From UBA3855 sp964472035 (GTDB lineage Bacteria; Bacillota; Clostridia; Oscillospirales; Ruminococcaceae): a stretch of DNA of 55,023 bases. The notes beneath the pieces are model-generated. The model ran no database searches and was not told the origin of the DNA. It saw nothing but the letters and a program-made list of their open reading frames with translations. The stretch is taken from positions 1 to 55,023 of the forward strand of contig CAYYIT010000009.1 of NCBI GenBank assembly GCA_964472035.1, in the 5' to 3' direction. Of this stretch, positions 32,969-41,174 are shown in pieces (within the stretch, counting starts at the first letter, position 1; each line of letters begins with the position of its first letter). The position numbers and the translations under genes were made by a program.

Positions 32969-34006
32969 ATGTCCGAACTGATCACCAAACTGAAAGACAC
33001 ACATGATCTTAACAATACAGAGCTGCTGGAGCTTCTCGAAACCGACCGCTACGATACGGAACTGCGGATGGCTGCCGATCAGGTGCGCTGTGCACATTAC
33101 GGCAGGGACGTCTATATCCGCGGTCTGATCGAGCTGACGAATTACTGCAAGAATAACTGTCTCTACTGCGGCATCCGCAGGGAGAATCACGCCGCGCAGC
33201 GCTACCGTCTGACACCGGAGCAGATCCTTGCCTGCTGTCGGGAGGGCTATGCCCTCGGCTACCGGACCTTCGTCCTGCAGGGCGGAGAGGATCCGTGGTT
33301 CACGGATGAACGCGTCTGCGCCATTGTCGCTTCCATCCGCAGGGAATTCCCCGAGTGCGCCATCACGCTCTCCCTGGGTGAGAAGCCCTACGAGAGCTAT
33401 CTTGCCTTCTTTGAGGCAGGGGCAAACCGCTATCTTCTGCGCCATGAGAGTGCGGACGCGGTGCATTACAGCCGCCTGCACCCCTCGGAGCTGACTTTTG
33501 CCGAGCGCCGCAGGTGTCTGTTCGATCTGAAGAAGATCGGCTATCAGGTCGGTGCCGGTTTCATGGTGGGGAGTCCCTATCAGAAAACGGAACATCTCAT
33601 TTCCGATCTGCGCTTTCTGCAGGAGCTGCAGCCTGACATGATCGGCATCGGGCCGTTTCTGTCCCATAAGGACACGCCCTTCCGCGATTTTGTGAACGGC
33701 GACCTGAAGCTGACGCTGCGGCTGCTCGGCATTCTGCGCCTGCTGTTCCCGAAGGTTCTGCTTCCGGCAACCACAGCACTCGGTACACTCCATCCCCAGG
33801 GAAGGGAACTGGGCCTGCAGACCGGTGCTAATGTCGTGATGCCGAATCTTTCTCCGACGGATGTGCGCAAGCTCTATGCACTCTACGACAATAAGCTCAG
33901 CACCGGTGCAGAATCCGCCCAGAGCCTGCAGGAACTGAAGGAACGCGTTTGCGCTGCCGGCTATCAGGTCGTTACTGCGCGCGGTGATGCGAAAACGAAG
34001 ATATGA
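32969..34006 (+). CDS. hydE: [FeFe]-hydrogenase maturase HydE (radical SAM)
   Basis: 345 residues. Radical-SAM enzyme that helps build the dithiomethylamine-bridged diiron subcluster of the hydrogenase H-cluster. The CxxxCxxC motif is C60, C64, C67 ('CKNNCLYC'). Also present are 'TFVLQGGEDPWF', 'YLLRHESAD' and 'VGAGFMVGSPYQ', which separate HydE from BioB. ATG 32969 has GAGGAG 7 nt upstream. hydF and hydG are not nearby, so maturation genes are scattered in this genome. Confidence 0.93.
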   Translation: MSELITKLKDTHDLNNTELLELLETDRYDTELRMAADQVRCAHYGRDVYIRGLIELTNYCKNNCLYCGIRRENHAAQRYRLTPEQILACCREGYALGYRTFVLQGGEDPWFTDERVCAIVASIRREFPECAITLSLGEKPYESYLAFFEAGANRYLLRHESADAVHYSRLHPSELTFAERRRCLFDLKKIGYQVGAGFMVGSPYQKTEHLISDLRFLQELQPDMIGIGPFLSHKDTPFRDFVNGDLKLTLRLLGILRLLFPKVLLPATTALGTLHPQGRELGLQTGANVVMPNLSPTDVRKLYALYDNKLSTGAESAQSLQELKERVCAAGYQVVTARGDAKTKI

Positions 34007-34010
34007 CGAC

Positions 34011-34049
34011 AAAAACGCCGTTCCCATTTGATCCGGGAACGGCGTTTGC
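34011..34049. terminator. Bidirectional terminator
   Basis: A 13-bp stem (34013-34025 with 34035-34047) lies between convergent hydE and the MATE gene, with A and T residues at its two ends. Confidence 0.85.
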
Positions 34050-34056
34050 GTTTCGT

Positions 34057-35424
34057 TTATGCAGCGTTCGGGACACTCTGTCCGCATCTGCGGGAAAGTA
34101 CCGGCAGTGCGTAAGCGGTTGCACCGACAAGGAGTACCACCGCAGCCGTCCATGCCACCGGACTTGCAAGGCATACGCCCATGAAGCCGAGCGTATCCAC
34201 CAGGAACCATGCGGCGAACACTCTCGCAAACAGTTCCGTGATGCCGGCACACATCGGCAGCAGGCTGAAGCCCATGCCCTGCAGGGAATTGCGCAGTACG
34301 AAGAGTACAGCGAGCAGAGGATAGAACAGACCGCTGATGCGGAGATAGCGCAGTGCGTATTCCATGATGGAAGCGAACGCCGCTTCTTCGCTGGAAACAA
34401 ACAGATACACGAAATACTGACCGAGGAAGAACGTGAACAGATAGGCCGCTGCGGCATAGAACAGGGCAGTGAGAATACTGCTGCGTATGCCATGACGGAT
34501 CCGGTCCATTTTTGCGGCACCCAGATTCTGGCCGCAGTAGGTCGCCATCGTGATACCGAGCGATTCCATCGGACCTGCTACGACGTTCTGGATCTTTGTG
34601 GCTGCGGTGACGCTCGCGATCACGGTCGGGCCGAAGCCATTTACGGCCGTCTGCAGGATGATGGAGCCGATCGCCGTAATGGAGAACTGGAACGCCATCG
34701 GGAGGCTGATGGAGCAGAGTGTGCCGCAGCATTCCCGGCGGAAGGGGAGTTCATCGGCTTCGAAGGTAAGAACATCGAATTTCTTGTACATGTAGTACAG
34801 GCACAGGAAGGCGGAGACCGCCTGCGAGATCACCGTTGCGAGAGCAGCGCCCATCACACCAAGATCGAAGATCAGGATCATCACAAAGTCCAGCAAGATG
34901 TTCAGCACCGAGGAAACTGCGAGAAACAGGAGCGGTGTCCGGCTGTCGCCCATGGCACGCAGGAATCCGGCAAGGAGATTGTAGAGGATGGTGGCGGACA
35001 GACCTGCGAAGATCACGAACAGGTAGCTGTGAGCGCTGTCGATGATGGAATCCGGTGTCTGCATGAGCTTAAGCAGGGGACGGCATCCGATCGTTGTGAT
35101 GAGCGTCAGCAGTGCAGCCGCAGCCACTGCGATATAGACCGCATTCATGATATAGCGGCGCATGCCCTTCATGTCGCCTGCACCGTACCGCTGCGCAACG
35201 GGAATGGAAAGTCCCGTGCAGAGTCCCGTCGCAAAGCCGATCACCAGAAAGCAGACAGAGCCGGTCGAACCGATCGCGGCAAGTGCATCGGAGTTGATGC
35301 AGCGTCCCACAATGGCGGTGTCCGCCATGTTGTAGAACTGCTGGAGAATGTTTCCGAAGATCATCGGAATACAGAATTGCAGAATCAGTGTGAGCGGCCT
35401 TCCGCTCGTCATGTCCCTTGTCAT
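34057..35424 (-). CDS. MATE family efflux transporter
   Basis: 455 residues with about twelve membrane helices in two similar halves. 'FCIPMIFGNILQQFYNMADT' and 'LSIPVAQRYGAGDMKGMRRY' are typical of the first half, and 'TYCGQNLGAAKMDRIRHGIR' of the second. It exports drugs or metabolites in exchange for Na+ or H+. ATG 35424 follows AAGGGG. Substrate unknown. Confidence 0.92.
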   Translation of the reverse strand: MTRDMTSGRPLTLILQFCIPMIFGNILQQFYNMADTAIVGRCINSDALAAIGSTGSVCFLVIGFATGLCTGLSIPVAQRYGAGDMKGMRRYIMNAVYIAVAAAALLTLITTIGCRPLLKLMQTPDSIIDSAHSYLFVIFAGLSATILYNLLAGFLRAMGDSRTPLLFLAVSSVLNILLDFVMILIFDLGVMGAALATVISQAVSAFLCLYYMYKKFDVLTFEADELPFRRECCGTLCSISLPMAFQFSITAIGSIILQTAVNGFGPTVIASVTAATKIQNVVAGPMESLGITMATYCGQNLGAAKMDRIRHGIRSSILTALFYAAAAYLFTFFLGQYFVYLFVSSEEAAFASIMEYALRYLRISGLFYPLLAVLFVLRNSLQGMGFSLLPMCAGITELFARVFAAWFLVDTLGFMGVCLASPVAWTAAVVLLVGATAYALPVLSRRCGQSVPNAA

Positions 35425-35607
35425 ATGGACCCCTTCTTTCCGTTTTCTTGATTTCTATAACAGTATAGCACAGCCGAAAACCATTTGCAAGACGGAAAAC
35501 TGACGGTTTCCAATGCACTTCATTTCCGGAATTTGGGCAGAATTTCGGGAATCCGGTATTTTCCGATACTGCCCTGAAGAAATGTTATAAAATTAACAAA
35601 GGGATAC

Positions 35608-35636
35608 TTGCAAAAGCCGGAGAAATATGGTATACT
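35608..35636 (+). promoter_or_regulatory. pyrE promoter
   Basis: TTGCAA (35608-35613), 17-bp spacer, TATACT (35631-35636). No PyrR-binding loop is seen in the short leader, unlike the main pyr operon. Confidence 0.75.
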
Positions 35637-35688
35637 ATTGATAATGGGTGGGGTGATGCCCTGCAAGAAAATAACGGAGGTAATCAAC

Positions 35689-36342
35689 ATGACTTACAAA
35701 GAAAGCTTTATTCAGTTTATGGTGGAATGCGGCGTGCTGACATTCGGCGAATTCACCCTCAAGAGCGGCAGAAAGGCGCCGTACTTCATCAACTGCGGCA
35801 ACTACAAGACCGGCGCACAGCTGGCAAAGCTCGGCGAATACTACGCAGAGTGCATCCATGCCAACAATATCCCCGTAGAGACCCTCTTCGGACCGGCATA
35901 CAAGGGCATTCCGCTGGCAGTATCCACCGTTGTGGCACTGAGCAACAAGTTCGGCATCGATGTGAACTACTGCTTCGACCGCAAGGAGGCAAAGGATCAT
36001 GGCGAGGGCGGCATGTTCGTCGGCAAGACCCTGACCGACAATGAGAAGGTTGTCATCATCGATGACGTAATGACCTCCGGCAAGGCACTGCGTGAGTCCA
36101 TGCCCAAGCTCAAGGGCGCAGCCGATGTGGACGTGACCGGCATGGTAATTACCGTTGACCGCATGGAGCGCGGCACCGGCGAGCTGTCCGCCGTACAGGA
36201 AGTCAAGCAGGAATTCGGCGTGACCGTATACCCGATCGTGACCATGGAGGACATCATCGACGCGATCAAGAACGACATCGTTCCCGGCAAGGAGTATCTG
36301 GACAAGATGCTGGCTTACCGCGAGGAGTACGGTGTGAAGTAA
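35689..36342 (+). CDS. pyrE: Orotate phosphoribosyltransferase
   Basis: 217 residues. Joins orotate and PRPP to give OMP, the fifth step of UMP synthesis. The PRPP loop is 'EKVVIIDDVMTSGKALRES', and the flexible-loop region 'CFDRKEAKDHGEGGMFVG' carries catalytic Lys and His. ATG 35689 follows CGGAGG. It is alone, 4.3 kb from the pyr operon. Confidence 0.95.
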   Translation: MTYKESFIQFMVECGVLTFGEFTLKSGRKAPYFINCGNYKTGAQLAKLGEYYAECIHANNIPVETLFGPAYKGIPLAVSTVVALSNKFGIDVNYCFDRKEAKDHGEGGMFVGKTLTDNEKVVIIDDVMTSGKALRESMPKLKGAADVDVTGMVITVDRMERGTGELSAVQEVKQEFGVTVYPIVTMEDIIDAIKNDIVPGKEYLDKMLAYREEYGVK

Positions 36343-36362
36343 GCGAATCTCATCTGCATATC

Positions 36363-36394
36363 ACCCACGGCGGATCGCTGCCGTGGGTTTTCTC
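36363..36394 (+). terminator. pyrE terminator
   Basis: An 8-9 bp GC stem (36363-36371 with 36380-36388) is followed by TTTTCTCTT. Confidence 0.8.
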
Positions 36395-36480
36395 TTATCA
36401 GAAAAATAGAATTATCTGCCAACCTTTTCTGAAAACGCCCCACTGTATGTATGAGAACGTTCCAAAAGCGAGGGAAAACA

Positions 36481-38070
36481 ATGAAGAAGCATGAAGCAGA
36501 CAGGATCATATCGTCATATGTGAAAAAACTGTTCGGATTTGCAATGTCCGGGCTGTCAAAGATCGACGAGGCTGAGGAGCTTGCCGCAGAGATCACCCTT
36601 CAGGTGTATGAATCTCTGCTGCGGCAGGATCACATCGCGAATCTTGACGGATACATCTGGCGTGTTGCCAGAAATGTCTATGCACGGTATATCGACGGCA
36701 GAAAGAAGCATGCCTGTGTTGACGGTGTGGAGTATCTGCCCGACAGCAGGGATTTCACAGCGGAGCTGATCGCAAGCGAAAGCTATGGGATCCTTCGGCG
36801 GGAGATCACCTATCTTTCGAAGCTGCAGCGTGAGATCATTGTGCAGCACTATTTCCACGACAAAAAGGTCAGGGAAATTGCCGCCATGCTTTCCCTTAAC
36901 GAAAATACAGTGAAATGGCATCTTGCCTGTTCACGGAAGGAGCTGAAAATGGGTATGCAGAAAGTAAGAACAACAGGAAATCTGGGGACGGAGCCAATTC
37001 GTTTCTACAATATAGGGCATAGCGGCAGTGTCGGTAAGAACGGGGACACAGCCACTTTCCTCTCAAAATCCCTTACACAGAACATCGTGTATGCAGCGTA
37101 TCATCAGCCAAGGGGCATCAATGAAATTGCTGAGGAGCTCGGTGTCAATCCGATCTTTGTCGACGACGAAGTTGCTGTGCTTGAGGAGTATGGATTTATG
37201 GATCGTCAGAAGGACGGGCGATACCTTGCCAACATCCAGATCTATATCCCAAGCAAGGAAGCGGATGATATCCGGAAGGAAATCAACCCGAAATATTCAA
37301 AAATCTTTGCCGAAAAGTTCTATGCTCCTGCGCTGGAAAGCATTACGGAAATTCCGGACTTTATGAAAGTTCCGGATAATGACCTGAATCTGCTGAAATG
37401 GGCAATGGTGGTGTTTCTTTCCCATAAGCTCGGTCCGGCGGAGATCACAAACAAATACTCTGTAAAACGGCCCGACGGCGGCGACTATCAGGCATACGCT
37501 TCGCTCCTTAATGAATATATAAAGGAAAAGGGGACGTACAACAAATACTGGTACTGCGGCGATATGTGGCACAATCATTATGGTGATGGAATCTGGTGGG
37601 AAAGCTGGCAGTTCGACTGTGAATATACGGATCGCAGCGGTTTCTGGATGGACAATCTGACGGAGGATTACGATAAGCTTTACCATTTCCTTAATGGGGA
37701 TCTTCCGGAAAATGCAGCGAATGTGGAAAGCTACCAGCGGCTCCTTGACAAGGGCTATCTTATTAAGGAAAATGGCAGCTACAAGGTGAATATCATCCTC
37801 TGCGACAGCGGAAACAGGTGGAGAGGGATGATTCCAAATGCTTCTGAGGAAATCATCCGTTACTCCAAGGAATACGCAAGGCAGGCGACAAAAGCGGCGA
37901 TTCTGAATCAGCCGAAGTATATGCACGAGCAGATCAGCTATTGCCTTCAGAATTCTGCGCAGTGGCTGCATACACAGGTGATGGAATTGCTTGTGGAGAT
38001 GGGTGTGCTGACAATGCCGACTCCTGAACAGAAAAAAGGTCTGCTTACCATTCTGTTTACGGGTGAATAA
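36481..38070 (+). CDS. ECF-like sigma factor fused to a winged helix and a large C-terminal domain
   Basis: 529 residues, about three times a normal ECF sigma. Sigma region 2 spans about 8-78 ('AEELAAEITLQVYESLLRQD', 'LDGYIWRVARNVYARYIDGR'). Region 4 spans about 105-160 ('KVREIAAMLSLNENTVKWHL'). A second helix-turn-helix of winged type lies at about 197-250 ('PRGINEIAEELGVNPIFVDD', EEYGF, then a wing). The last 280 residues are unrecognised and rich in Trp and Tyr ('GDMWHNHYGDGIWWESW'). GAGGG precedes ATG 36481. No anti-sigma gene is adjacent; the fused part may do the sensing (inference). Confidence 0.8.
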   Translation: MKKHEADRIISSYVKKLFGFAMSGLSKIDEAEELAAEITLQVYESLLRQDHIANLDGYIWRVARNVYARYIDGRKKHACVDGVEYLPDSRDFTAELIASESYGILRREITYLSKLQREIIVQHYFHDKKVREIAAMLSLNENTVKWHLACSRKELKMGMQKVRTTGNLGTEPIRFYNIGHSGSVGKNGDTATFLSKSLTQNIVYAAYHQPRGINEIAEELGVNPIFVDDEVAVLEEYGFMDRQKDGRYLANIQIYIPSKEADDIRKEINPKYSKIFAEKFYAPALESITEIPDFMKVPDNDLNLLKWAMVVFLSHKLGPAEITNKYSVKRPDGGDYQAYASLLNEYIKEKGTYNKYWYCGDMWHNHYGDGIWWESWQFDCEYTDRSGFWMDNLTEDYDKLYHFLNGDLPENAANVESYQRLLDKGYLIKENGSYKVNIILCDSGNRWRGMIPNASEEIIRYSKEYARQATKAAILNQPKYMHEQISYCLQNSAQWLHTQVMELLVEMGVLTMPTPEQKKGLLTILFTGE

Positions 38071-38076
38071 GAAGAA

Positions 38077-38111
38077 AATCACGCACAGCAGTAACATTGC
38101 TGTGCGTGATT
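38077..38111. terminator. Bidirectional terminator
   Basis: A perfect 14-bp stem (38077-38090 with 38098-38111) with 7-nt loop lies between the convergent sigma-fusion and plsY genes. Confidence 0.8.
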
Positions 38112-38127
38112 GATAATTTATGCAGCG

Positions 38128-38760
38128 TTATTTCCGATTCTGTCGGATCCGCTCGATCTCCTCATCCCGCTTCCACAGGAAGCTGATGTGGGCTTCGGTG
38201 CCGCATCGGATGCGCCGGAGGTTCTCGATATGCTTGTAAACGATGATGACCGCTGCTGCGAGAAGTACCAGCATACCCTGCAGATTCTGTTCCAGATAGC
38301 CGTAGATCAGCGGAAATACCACCGCGCCGCCCATCGTGACAAAGCACACATAATTGCAGAGCATCCCGACCACGAGTGCGCAGGCGAACAGTGCGAGGAA
38401 TACCCTCCAGTCGTACGCAAGCACTACACCGGCGAGACACGCAAGACCCTTGCCGCCGCGGAATCCCATGTGGATCGGGAAGATATGTCCGAGAATGCAC
38501 GAGGTCGCCGCAAGTGACCAGGCGATCCGGTATTTCGGAAATAGGAACATGACGATTTTAATAGCGATGATGGCTTTCACGATGTCAAACATCGCTGTAA
38601 AGGCGCCGACGCCCTTTCCCATCGTGATGACTGCGTTGGATGCGCCGGCGTTGCCGGAGCCGGATTCCCGGATGTCAAAGCCCTTGCATCGTGCCGCTAT
38701 GTATGCCGGATTGATCCCGCCGATCAGATAACCGATGATTGCACTGCATAACCCTTCCAT
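38128..38760 (-). CDS. plsY: Acyl-phosphate:glycerol-3-phosphate acyltransferase
   Basis: 210 residues with about five membrane helices. Makes lysophosphatidic acid from acyl-phosphate, the first step of phospholipid synthesis. The three PlsY motifs are present: 'ESGSGNAGASNAVITMGKG', 'HIFPIHMGFRGGKGLA' and a third near 'NYVCFVTMGGA'. ATG 38760 follows AGGAGG. The charged C-terminus ('WKRDEEIERIRQNRK') is typical. Confidence 0.93.
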   Translation of the reverse strand: MEGLCSAIIGYLIGGINPAYIAARCKGFDIRESGSGNAGASNAVITMGKGVGAFTAMFDIVKAIIAIKIVMFLFPKYRIAWSLAATSCILGHIFPIHMGFRGGKGLACLAGVVLAYDWRVFLALFACALVVGMLCNYVCFVTMGGAVVFPLIYGYLEQNLQGMLVLLAAAVIIVYKHIENLRRIRCGTEAHISFLWKRDEEIERIRQNRK

Positions 38761-38896
38761 AATGATTCCTCCTGTAATGCATCACAAAATAGAAAAAGTA
38801 CAGCAAAAAGCCATACCCCGATTCTGTCATTTCATAAGTCCCATCATGTTTGCGTGGAAGCAGAAAAACTGTTTTCCCGTCGTTTCCCCTGTTAAT

Positions 38897-38925
38897 ATTT
38901 TATCACAGTTCCTGGAATTTGTCAA
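38897..38925 (-). promoter_or_regulatory. plsY promoter
   Basis: Minus strand TTGACA (38920-38925), 17-bp spacer, TAAAAT (38897-38902). This leaves a leader of about 130 nt. Confidence 0.75.
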
Positions 38926-38982
38926 TAGCCGGATGGAATGTGCAAATGGCATACTTATCCATACGCCGAAACAGGAGGATTT

Positions 38983-39015
38983 ATGTATCACATCGATGGG
39001 GAAATTTTTACTTGA
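38983..39015 (+). CDS. Possible 10-codon micro-ORF before tRNA-Leu
   Basis: An ATG with a very good RBS (CAGGAGGA) is followed by ten codons (MYHIDGEIFT) and a stop that overlaps the -35 box of the tRNA-Leu promoter. It may be a leader peptide, the remnant of a lost gene, or chance. Confidence 0.25.
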   Translation: MYHIDGEIFT

Positions 39016-39040
39016 CAAAACAGAATCGCTATGCTATAAT
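39012..39040 (+). promoter_or_regulatory. tRNA-Leu promoter
   Basis: Perfect TTGACA (39012-39017), 17-bp spacer, perfect TATAAT (39035-39040). Confidence 0.9.
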
Positions 39041-39049
39041 TGTAATGTT

Positions 39050-39135
39050 GCCGGTGTGTCGGAATGGCAGACGAGACAGACTCAAAATCTGTTGTCCGCA
39101 AGGGCGTGTGGGTTCGAGTCCCACCACCGGCACCA
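39050..39135 (+). tRNA. tRNA-Leu (CAA anticodon)
   Basis: 86 nt with a long variable arm and encoded CCA. The acceptor stem GCCGGTG/CACCGGC is perfect. The anticodon loop CTCAAAA (stem ACAGA/TCTGT) gives CAA, reading TTG. Confidence 0.95.
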
Positions 39136-39137
39136 GA

Positions 39138-39169
39138 TACGCCCCTGTACTGTACGGTACAGGGGCGTA
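39138..39169 (+). terminator. Hairpin after tRNA-Leu
   Basis: A perfect 13-bp stem (39138-39150 with 39157-39169) with 6-nt loop. There is no clear T-run, so it may be a processing or weak termination structure. Confidence 0.6.
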
Positions 39170-39211
39170 AGTTACTATTGCAGGAAAGACAGAGAATAAG
39201 GAGGCATTGCC

Positions 39212-40342
39212 ATGAATAAAAAGGATCTGGCAGAACTGAAAAAGCATTTTTCCCAGTCGGACGATCTGCTGCTTGTCAGAAGGATCTCCACGACGTTTAT
39301 TGATTCCGAAAAGGAGCAGCGCTGCCATAGTGTGCGCAGCTATCCGGAGATCCCGGATGAAGAGATCAGCTGCATTTACCAGTCCCTTTCCAAGGTGCTG
39401 CGCGGTACGCTCGGCAAGGCGCTGATCGAGTACCCCTTCCCGAATGAAATGTATGAGGATGACCGCAGCCAGAACCTGCTCTGGACAGTTCTGGAGAATG
39501 GCCTTGAGCATGAGGAGTCCCTCCAGAAGCTCATCGATCATATCACTGCAAATATGGTGTACGATCTTCCCTATACCCTGTTCATTGCAGAATGCGTCTA
39601 TACCGTTTTTGAGAAGACCAAGAACGACGAGACGAACAAGCATGACAGCCACGAATACCGTTTCCTGCTCTGTGCAGTATGCCCCGTGGAAGCACGCGTG
39701 GATGGCCTGATCTATGATGAGGAGGAGAACAACATCGTCCGCAAAACGGAGTATGACCGTATCGTTGCGGAGGCACCGACGGATGGCTTCCTGTTCCCGA
39801 CCTTCACCGGCAGAGGCCCCGATGTGAACCATGTTATGTACTATACCAAGAAGCCCAAGGATCCCAATGTTTCCGTAGTGGAGGAGGTGCTTGGCTGCCA
39901 CTTCACGCTTTCTGCACAGGAGGAGAAGGAGACCTTCCGGGCGGTGCTGGACAAGGCAGTGGGCGAGGAGCTGAACCTGCAGGTGATCGCAAGCGTCAAC
40001 GAGAAGATCCAGGACTATGCCAAGAACTTCAAGGATGAGCCGGAGCCTCCGGTGATCAGTGATATCATGATGCGTGACATTCTGCTCGATTCCGGCGTTT
40101 CGCAGGATCGCGCAGAGGCTGCCCAGCATCTGTACCAGGAGACCGCGGAGGGCAATTACTTCACCGCCTCCAATCTCACGGAAAGCAAAACAACGCTCTC
40201 GTCCAGCGGTGTGACCGTCAGCATCAGCGGCGATGCAACCGATAAGATCACCACACGCCAGATCGACGGCAGAAAGTTCCTCATGATCAGTCTTGATGAT
40301 CCCGAGGTCACCGTCAATGGCTTCCAGATGAAGATCCAGTAA
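39212..40342 (+). CDS. DUF4317 protein
   Basis: 376 residues. 'MNKKDLAELKKHFSQSDDLL', 'KALIEYPFPNEMYEDDRSQN' and 'GCHFTLSAQEEKETFRAVLD' fit the DUF4317 family, found mainly in Clostridia. No membrane segment, signal peptide or catalytic motif is visible. It is monocistronic after AAGGAGG, with a strong terminator. Function unknown. Confidence 0.8.
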   Translation: MNKKDLAELKKHFSQSDDLLLVRRISTTFIDSEKEQRCHSVRSYPEIPDEEISCIYQSLSKVLRGTLGKALIEYPFPNEMYEDDRSQNLLWTVLENGLEHEESLQKLIDHITANMVYDLPYTLFIAECVYTVFEKTKNDETNKHDSHEYRFLLCAVCPVEARVDGLIYDEEENNIVRKTEYDRIVAEAPTDGFLFPTFTGRGPDVNHVMYYTKKPKDPNVSVVEEVLGCHFTLSAQEEKETFRAVLDKAVGEELNLQVIASVNEKIQDYAKNFKDEPEPPVISDIMMRDILLDSGVSQDRAEAAQHLYQETAEGNYFTASNLTESKTTLSSSGVTVSISGDATDKITTRQIDGRKFLMISLDDPEVTVNGFQMKIQ

Positions 40343-40349
40343 CTCCTGT

Positions 40350-40384
40350 TCCGTTCCAGTTCTTTGCTGGAACGGATTTTTTTC
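40350..40384 (+). terminator. Terminator of the DUF4317 gene
   Basis: A perfect 10-bp stem (40350-40359 with 40367-40376) with 7-nt loop is followed by seven T. Confidence 0.9.
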
Positions 40385-40403
40385 AGAAAATCATCAAAAG
40401 TAC

Positions 40404-40432
40404 TGGACAAAACTGCTTTTATGTGCTATAAT
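40404..40432 (+). promoter_or_regulatory. Promoter of the pyr operon
   Basis: TGGACA (40404-40409), 17-bp spacer, TATAAT (40427-40432). Confidence 0.75.
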
Positions 40433-40440
40433 AATAAAGA

Positions 40441-40588
40441 TGAATCCTTTAAGTCAGTCCCGTGAGGCTGATAAGGCGTCAGATTGCGAAATATAACGAT
40501 CGTTCTGTATATGGGATCCGTGTAGGCGGAGCTGTATATGGATTCCAAACGCTTATCTGTCAGCCGATGGATGGGCGTTATTTTTTTA
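40441..40588 (+). promoter_or_regulatory. PyrR-dependent transcription attenuator
   Basis: The leader contains CAGTCCCGTGAGGCTG (40455-40470), which matches the conserved PyrR-binding loop of Bacillus pyr mRNAs (CAGTCC...GAGGCTG, preceded by ATCCTTTAA). About 80 nt later a stem (AACGC.../...GCGTT, 40548-40579) followed by eight bases with seven T forms a terminator. When UMP is high, PyrR should bind the loop, free the terminator and stop transcription ahead of pyrR. Confidence 0.85.
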
Positions 40589-40615
40589 TGCCATAAACTG
40601 GAGAGGGGGCAAAGA

Positions 40616-41170
40616 ATGGAAGAGAAAAATATCATCATGGATGAAAATGCGATCAGCCGTGCAACGGCAAGAATCACATATGAGATCCTGGAGCGCAACA
40701 AAGGTGCGCAGACCCTGTGCCTTGTGGGCATCCTGTCCAGAGGTGCGGTGCTTGCAAGACGGATCTGTGAAAAGATCCGTGAACTGGAGGGCGTCTCGGT
40801 GGAGTGCGGCGTGCTGGACATCACCCCTTATCGGGATGATCTTCCCCATGATGCGGATTATCAGGAAAGAACGGATATCGCCTTTTCCCTGACGGACAAG
40901 AACGTCGTGCTCTGTGACGATGTGCTGTATACCGGCAGAAGCAGCCGTGCCGCCATTGACGCTGTGATAAAGCGAGGCAGGCCGCAATCCATCCAGCTGG
41001 CTGTGCTGGTGGACAGGGGACACAGGGAGCTGCCCATCCGGCCTGATTATGTCGGGAAGAATGTTCCCACCTCGCGCAGCGAGAAGGTGCAGGTTCATGT
41101 CCGTGAGCTGGACGGCGCCGATAAAGTAAGTATTTATTTGCCGGAGCGATCCGGAACAGAAACGGAGTGA
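40616..41170 (+). CDS. pyrR: Pyrimidine operon attenuator / uracil phosphoribosyltransferase PyrR
   Basis: 184 residues. UMP-sensing RNA-binding protein that also has uracil phosphoribosyltransferase activity. The PRPP motif is 'NVVLCDDVLYTGRSSRAA'. RNA-contact residues lie around 'LDITPYRDDL' and 'GRPQSIQLAVLVDRGHRELP'. ATG 40616 follows GAGAGGGGG. It is the first gene after its own binding site, so it regulates itself. Confidence 0.95.
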   Translation: MEEKNIIMDENAISRATARITYEILERNKGAQTLCLVGILSRGAVLARRICEKIRELEGVSVECGVLDITPYRDDLPHDADYQERTDIAFSLTDKNVVLCDDVLYTGRSSRAAIDAVIKRGRPQSIQLAVLVDRGHRELPIRPDYVGKNVPTSRSEKVQVHVRELDGADKVSIYLPERSGTETE

Positions 41171-41174
41171 TACA

